Assembly (NCBI GenBank): GCA_947253405.1
Contig: CAMXZF010000021.1
Location: 1 to 9,340 of the forward strand
Direction: 5' to 3'
DNA from: an uncultured Candidatus Saccharibacteria bacterium
GTDB taxonomy: Bacteria > Patescibacteriota > Saccharimonadia > Saccharimonadales > Saccharimonadaceae
Length of the DNA stretch: 9,340 nt
The stretch's first letter is position 1. Each line of letters begins with the position of its first letter. Under the pieces are notes generated by a model that did no database searches, had not been told where the DNA came from, and saw nothing but the letters and a program-made list of their open reading frames with translations. Position numbers and translations under genes: made by a program. This document shows positions 5,198 through 9,340 of this stretch, one piece after another.

Positions 5198-7702
5198 CTA
5201 AATAACCTTAGCCCCTAATTTTTCTGACAAGCTTATAGATAGTTTATCCATAATCTGATTAACTTCGCCCGAATCAATTGTTTTTCTAGGGTCATAAAAA
5301 TCTAGATGCAATGTTACATTGCGTACTGAATCATTTGGTTTATACAAATCTAACGGGCTAACTTTGCACTTTAAGCTTGGCGCTAGACTATCAAGGGAAT
5401 CTCGCACATAGCTATCAATTTGGCTATAATTTAAGTCAGACTGTATAGTTATGTCTCTTGCTGTACCTTGATATTTTTCTGTACCACAATACTTATATCG
5501 ATAGCCCTCTAGAATATCTAGCTTATCTAACAATACATAGAAAACTGCTATAGTTTGAGGCAATTTTAGCGCTTTTGCGGTCACGGAATTTATCTCACCA
5601 ATGTAAGCGACTACTTCCCCATTAACAGAAGCTTCAGCCGAACGCTTTGGCTCAAAAATATTATTTTCACTATCTATATTAGGTAGATTATCTAAGCGCA
5701 TATATTCGAGTGAACCAGGCTTGACATTTAAAGCATATTCTAAAACCCTTTTTGCTTGATAATAAGGAGAGAGGCTTTTAGTGTTGTTGGAAGTGACAAT
5801 AACACCTAGTTGATTAATCTCTTGCGGTAAATTAGGTTCAAATTCATCCATCAAGCCCTTTTGATGAATCTTACCAATCTCGAACAGTACAAAATCGTTG
5901 TAGCCCGCTTTTAAGTTTTGCTGTGCACACAAAGCTAAACCTGGCAGTAAATTGCGCCTATAATATTGAAGCTTGGGCGAAATAGCATTAGTTAAACGAT
6001 AGGCCTTCGCTTTTTCGTCATTCACTTTATCGAGCAGATCTCCGTGAACAAATGAATGTAGTACAACTTCATTGCCACCAACTGATTGTAAGCGCTGACG
6101 CATTAGCATTTGCATTTTGTATAACTTAGAAGGCTGGCTAGCTATGAAGCTTCGCTTTGGCAAAGACACTTGAATATTGTCGAAACCGTTAATGCGACCA
6201 ATATCTTCAATAACGTCTTCTTTGATATTCAAATCAGTACGCCACCATGGACTAGAAAACTTAATCGTATCATTATCTATGTCAATATCCTTATAATCTA
6301 AGTCTGTTAGTGTACTCACAATAGATCTAATATCGCAAAAATCAGCCTGCCCAATTATGTCTTTAACATCATTAACTGACAATGTGAAGTTTACTGGTAC
6401 CGACTCATTAGGATAACAGTCAATAATATCAGATTCTAATTTAGCGTCAGTGTATTTAATAAGCATGTCTATTGCTTTCGCGATAACCGGGTGTGTCAAC
6501 CGACTGGGCTGACCTTTTGTAAATCTAGTGATCGCCTCGCTAAAAATTCCATGACGAAATTGAGTAGCGCGTAATCGATAAAGATCAAAACTAGCACTTT
6601 CCAATAAAATACACTTGGTGCTATCGTCAATTTCGCTATTTTTACCACCCATAGCACCGGCCAAAGCAATTGGTACACTATCTTTAGTATTACCGACTGC
6701 AATAACAATGTCATTGGCTGTTAAGTTAATAATTTTACCGTCAATCAACTCTAATTTTTCCCCATCCTTGCCTGGTCGCACTATAATATCAACTTTATTA
6801 GTCGGCGATAATTTAACCAGCTTGTCAAAATCAAAGGCATGTAAGGGCTGACCTGTTTCTAACATCAAATAATTCGTAATATCTACTGCCGCCAAATCAG
6901 GTCTTATGCCGGAACGCGATAAATAGCTACGCATTTTTAATGGCAAATTTTTATTATTATTAATGTTATTAATAACGGCACATTCATAGCGACTACATAG
7001 ACTGCTGTCTACAATTTTAACGCTAGCTAGGCTATTGCTGATATTACCAGTCTCACTGCTTATATTGTTAAACCAATCTGGAATACTAGCCTTATTTTTA
7101 GTAATAGCGCCAACCTCACGCGCAAAGCCAATAACCCCAAAGCAATCCGGCCTATGCGTTAAGCTCTTGTTCTCTACCTCAATCAAATGATCATTCAAGT
7201 CTAATACATCTATCAAGCTTTCACCCGGCTTTGCTTCGCTATGATCTAGTTCTATGATCCCTTTGTGATCATCCCAAAGATCAAGCTCCTTTGGGCTAGC
7301 CATCATACCCTGACTGCTAACACCACGCAATTTACGCACACTAAGCTTAAACGGCTCTTTAGTGTCATAGCTGGCAGGGACAATTGAGTTTGGCGGTAGC
7401 CAAACAGCTAGCATATCCGCATGGACATTTGGCGCACCGCAAACCACCTGAATTAAATTATCTCTATCGCGACTTACATTATCAATTCTATTATTATCGT
7501 CAATTTTGCAAATATGCAAGTGGTCACTATCGGGATGATCTATGCATTCAACTACTCTAACAACAGTTGCTAGACTATACCTATCTACTAAACTATTCAC
7601 AGATTCTATTTCGACCAACCTTGTGCCAATTAAATTAAGCAAATTGTCGATATCTAAGTCAGTTGATAAATATTTTTTTAACCAATTAAGTGAAATTACC
7701 AT
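5198..7702 (-). CDS. pheT: Phenylalanine--tRNA ligase beta subunit
   Basis: This is the beta chain of the cytosolic alpha2beta2 enzyme that charges tRNA-Phe. It supports tRNA binding and edits mischarged Tyr-tRNA. Domain order is standard. An N-terminal segment MVISLNWLKKYL is followed by an EMAP-type tRNA-binding OB fold (about 40-155, with HPDSDHLHICKI and VVCGAPNV). The B3/B4 editing domain is at about 230-400 (GIRPDLAAVDITNYLMLETG then QPLHAFDFDKL). B5 is at about 435-510 (EDVIEDIGRINGFDNI), followed by a catalytic-like core. A C-terminal FDX-ACB anticodon-binding domain covers 738-834. The length of 834 residues is full, slightly longer than E. coli PheT. The ATG at 7702 is supported by the family N-terminus. 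There is no good Shine-Dalgarno sequence, and the start lies 12 nt after the pheS stop and in the same frame. It ends in TAG. Confidence 0.98.
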   Translation of the reverse strand: MVISLNWLKKYLSTDLDIDNLLNLIGTRLVEIESVNSLVDRYSLATVVRVVECIDHPDSDHLHICKIDDNNRIDNVSRDRDNLIQVVCGAPNVHADMLAVWLPPNSIVPASYDTKEPFKLSVRKLRGVSSQGMMASPKELDLWDDHKGIIELDHSEAKPGESLIDVLDLNDHLIEVENKSLTHRPDCFGVIGFAREVGAITKNKASIPDWFNNISSETGNISNSLASVKIVDSSLCSRYECAVINNINNNKNLPLKMRSYLSRSGIRPDLAAVDITNYLMLETGQPLHAFDFDKLVKLSPTNKVDIIVRPGKDGEKLELIDGKIINLTANDIVIAVGNTKDSVPIALAGAMGGKNSEIDDSTKCILLESASFDLYRLRATQFRHGIFSEAITRFTKGQPSRLTHPVIAKAIDMLIKYTDAKLESDIIDCYPNESVPVNFTLSVNDVKDIIGQADFCDIRSIVSTLTDLDYKDIDIDNDTIKFSSPWWRTDLNIKEDVIEDIGRINGFDNIQVSLPKRSFIASQPSKLYKMQMLMRQRLQSVGGNEVVLHSFVHGDLLDKVNDEKAKAYRLTNAISPKLQYYRRNLLPGLALCAQQNLKAGYNDFVLFEIGKIHQKGLMDEFEPNLPQEINQLGVIVTSNNTKSLSPYYQAKRVLEYALNVKPGSLEYMRLDNLPNIDSENNIFEPKRSAEASVNGEVVAYIGEINSVTAKALKLPQTIAVFYVLLDKLDILEGYRYKYCGTEKYQGTARDITIQSDLNYSQIDSYVRDSLDSLAPSLKCKVSPLDLYKPNDSVRNVTLHLDFYDPRKTIDSGEVNQIMDKLSISLSEKLGAKVI

Positions 7703-7714
7703 AATAAATCTTAT

Positions 7715-8740
7715 CTATTTAAACTCCTTTAAAAAGTTTAGTTTACCCGAATTAAATAATCGTAAATCTTCTACACCATAGCGCAGCATAACTAAGCGTT
7801 CTAATCCACCACCCCAAGCAAAGCCTCTATATTTATTCGGATCAATACCGGCCTCTTTAAGTACGTTCGGATGCAACATGCCACAACCCAGCATCTCTAG
7901 CCACTCTGAACCCTTGCCCTTGCCGCCTAAACTAGCTGGTTTTTCAATAGCAAATTCTAAGCTAGGTTCAGTAAATGGAAAATAGCTGGGTTGAGTTTTT
8001 ATGTGTAATTTTTGATTATAATAAGTTTCAAAAAAATTAGTCAGTACCCCTATCATCTGAGCCATGTTGGCATCTTTGGAAACAAAGACGCCTTCAATCT
8101 GATTAAAAGTATGGTCATGAGTAACATCAGCATCTTCATTTCGAAAAACTCGCCCATAATTAACTACGGCAATATGACCACCCTGGTCTAAAACCTCTTT
8201 ACCCTGTCTTAAGATTCGATTGTCCATCGCAGTAGTATGTGCGGGCGGAATAAATCCCTCCTCTGTGCGAAAAGTGTCATAGCCATCACGCGCCGGATGG
8301 TTGGGCGGAAAGTTTAAGCTAGTAAACATGTGATAGTCATCATCAATTTGCCTAGCCTCTTGGCAAGTAAAACCCATTAAACTAAAAATGTCGATAACTC
8401 TTTTTAGTTCGATGTTCAGCGGGTGAATAGTGCCTTTGTCGGCAGTTAAGAAGCTAGGCTTCTTTGCTCTATTATTAGCTGTAGAATAGTCAAACGGTGC
8501 GGTTACATCGATTGGTTCTACCGACTGGTCAAGCTTAGCTATCTCTAGCTCCTCAACTTTTTTGATTAACTCTTTTTTTAATTGATTTACTTGATTGCCT
8601 AAAATAGCTCGCTCTTCGGGGGCTGCTTTTTTAATCAAAACGTAAAGGGATTTTAGTCTTTTTGATTTTAAAATATCGCGCGGGTTCTCTAAAGTTTTAA
8701 CCTCATCGAATAGGCTCTGTCTTACCTCACTAGTAATCAT
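7715..8740 (-). CDS. pheS: Phenylalanine--tRNA ligase alpha subunit
   Basis: This is the catalytic alpha chain of PheRS, a class II aminoacyl-tRNA synthetase. Residues 1-85 are the N-terminal coiled-coil that contacts tRNA. The motif 1 region begins near HPLNIELKRVIDIF (106-119). HTTAMDNR (168-175) corresponds to the HTS region of other PheS proteins. Motif 2 is GRVFRNED...FNQIEG (196-217). The phenylalanine-pocket segment FPFTEPS is at 254-260. Motif 3 is GFAWGGGLERLVMLRYGVED (306-325), keeping the alanine after GF that shapes amino-acid selectivity. The 341-residue length and the C-terminus LNFLKEFK are typical. The ATG at 8740 fits the family N-terminus and lies 9 nt after an extended -10, with no Shine-Dalgarno sequence. 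It is the first gene of a pheS-pheT-FKBP unit and ends in TAG. Confidence 0.98.
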   Translation of the reverse strand: MITSEVRQSLFDEVKTLENPRDILKSKRLKSLYVLIKKAAPEERAILGNQVNQLKKELIKKVEELEIAKLDQSVEPIDVTAPFDYSTANNRAKKPSFLTADKGTIHPLNIELKRVIDIFSLMGFTCQEARQIDDDYHMFTSLNFPPNHPARDGYDTFRTEEGFIPPAHTTAMDNRILRQGKEVLDQGGHIAVVNYGRVFRNEDADVTHDHTFNQIEGVFVSKDANMAQMIGVLTNFFETYYNQKLHIKTQPSYFPFTEPSLEFAIEKPASLGGKGKGSEWLEMLGCGMLHPNVLKEAGIDPNKYRGFAWGGGLERLVMLRYGVEDLRLFNSGKLNFLKEFK

Positions 8741-8749
8741 ATATTAGAT

Positions 8750-8796
8750 ATTTTAGCATATTAATATTATAGATAGGCCTTAGTATAAGGTGTCAA
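8750..8796 (-). promoter_or_regulatory. pheS promoter region, two overlapping candidates
   Basis: Proximal candidate: TGCTAAAAT (8758-8750) is an extended -10 ending 9 nt before the ATG, so the mRNA would be leaderless or have a leader of about 2 nt. Distal candidate: TTGACA (8796-8791), a 19-bp spacer and TATAAT (8771-8766), giving a leader of about 18 nt that lacks a Shine-Dalgarno sequence. A perfect 5-bp dyad, CCTTA-TAC-TAAGG (8790-8778), sits in the distal spacer right next to the -35. Sequence alone does not decide which promoter is used. Confidence 0.55.
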
Positions 8797-8801
8797 TTTA
8801 A

Positions 8802-9295
8802 CTAAGTGTTGTTAATTCTATTAGTAAAGCCTTTCTGCTGACTAATTAACTGCTCTCTTAAACCCGTTAGCCAAACACTAGTTTGATTTAGGGTGTCAGC
8901 AATATCTCCACTAACTTGCTTAAATTCGGTACTACTGGCGATCTTAGTCGATAAATCTTCTAAATTTTTTATAATGTCTTTATCTTTAGGGTAACGACTA
9001 GCTACAGCTTTACTGTATTTTTGTGCTGTTACCAATACTTCGCCATCCAAAGTATCTATGCCGCTAAGACCTTCATTATAAAGCTTGCTTAAATTATTAT
9101 TATAGCTAACCACAGAAGCATAGTTCTTCAAAGACTCCAACAGTTCGTTATATCGACCTGCAAGTAATTTTACCTTATGGTAGCGTGGGTTTATTAAATC
9201 TCCAGCTATAACAGGTCTTAACTCTACTGCTAGCCCAACTTCATTTGACTTAGTCATGGCACGATTATATTGTTTAGTGGTGGCATCAATATAGC
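8802..9295 (-). CDS. Unidentified protein, 5'-truncated by the contig end
   Basis: I do not recognise this family. The ATG at 9257 gives 151 residues, but the frame stays open upstream through ...YIDATTKQYNRA- to the adapter junction at 9295, and no Shine-Dalgarno sequence or promoter precedes 9257. That methionine is therefore probably internal and the true start lies off the contig. The first upstream in-frame stop (9305-9303) is inside the adapter and is artificial. The visible part is hydrophilic, rich in Lys, Asn, Ser, Leu and Glu, and predicted mostly helical. It has no membrane segment, cysteine cluster or nucleotide-binding motif. It ends in TAG, 61 nt upstream of pheS, with promoter candidates between. 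A missing N-terminal signal or membrane anchor is possible. Confidence 0.65.
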
Positions 9296-9340
9296 CTGTC
9301 TCTTATACACATCTGACGCTGCCGACGATTCGCCACCGGT
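9296..9340. other. Nextera/Tn5 adapter read-through (not genomic)
   Basis: Positions 9296-9328 match, over all 33 bases, the reverse complement of the Nextera Read 1 transposase adapter. It starts CTGTCTCTTATACACATCT (the Tn5 mosaic end) and ends GACGCTGCCGACGA. The last 12 bases (9329-9340) fall where an i5 index would follow, but they do not continue into the expected flow-cell sequence. This is untrimmed adapter at a contig end, not a biological mobile element. Confidence 0.97.

Noticed and set aside
9296..9314. Tn5 mosaic-end sequence as evidence of a transposon
   Set aside because: It continues exactly into the synthetic Nextera Read 1 adapter, so it comes from library preparation.

Overview
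The window is AT-rich bacterial chromosome carrying housekeeping genes. I see no phage, plasmid, insertion-sequence, CRISPR or toxin-antitoxin signal. The most likely source is a member of Patescibacteria/CPR, perhaps Saccharibacteria. This is an inference from short intergenic gaps, AT-rich leaderless-looking promoters, a PrmC motif written NLPY rather than NPPY, and standard-code genes (no in-frame TGA, unlike the code-25 CPR lineages). The final 45 bases are not genomic: 9296-9328 is the Nextera (Tn5) Read 1 adapter in reverse complement, so this is the end of an assembled contig.

Layout. Positions 1-460 contain no gene I can support. A short transcription unit follows, with a near-consensus promoter (TTGACA, 17 bp, TATTAT at 433-461) and an intrinsic terminator (562-597). 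It would make an RNA of about 130 nt carrying a possible 13-codon ORF. On the minus strand, 675-1076 is a complete ssrA (tmRNA) gene with encoded CCA and its own terminator. Divergent from it, on the plus strand, are comM (1145-2629), prfA (2660-3730) and prmC (3737-4546). They converge on a minus-strand cluster of pheS (8740-7715), pheT (7702-5198) and a membrane-anchored FKBP-type prolyl isomerase (5174-4566). Upstream of pheS is the 3' part of an unidentified gene (8802-9295) cut by the contig end.

How the genes fit together. Most serve translation and ribosome rescue. RF1 (prfA) terminates at UAA/UAG. PrmC methylates the GGQ glutamine of RF1. PheST charges tRNA-Phe. tmRNA rescues stalled ribosomes and tags the nascent chain. 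ComM is the AAA+ branch-migration helicase used in natural transformation. The FKBP is probably an extracytoplasmic folding factor. All seven protein genes end in UAG (5) or UAA (2), so every one can be terminated by RF1.

The most notable pattern is promoter placement. comM and prfA each have a perfect extended -10 (TGnTATAAT) ending exactly 7 nt before the ATG, and pheS has TGnTAAAAT ending 9 nt before its ATG. These predict leaderless or nearly leaderless mRNAs. Only the operon-internal FKBP gene has a strong Shine-Dalgarno sequence. No wholly new multi-gene system is evident. The best candidates for undescribed biology are the short transcript at 468-597, the long tmRNA tag with its odd T-loop, and the leaderless promoter design.
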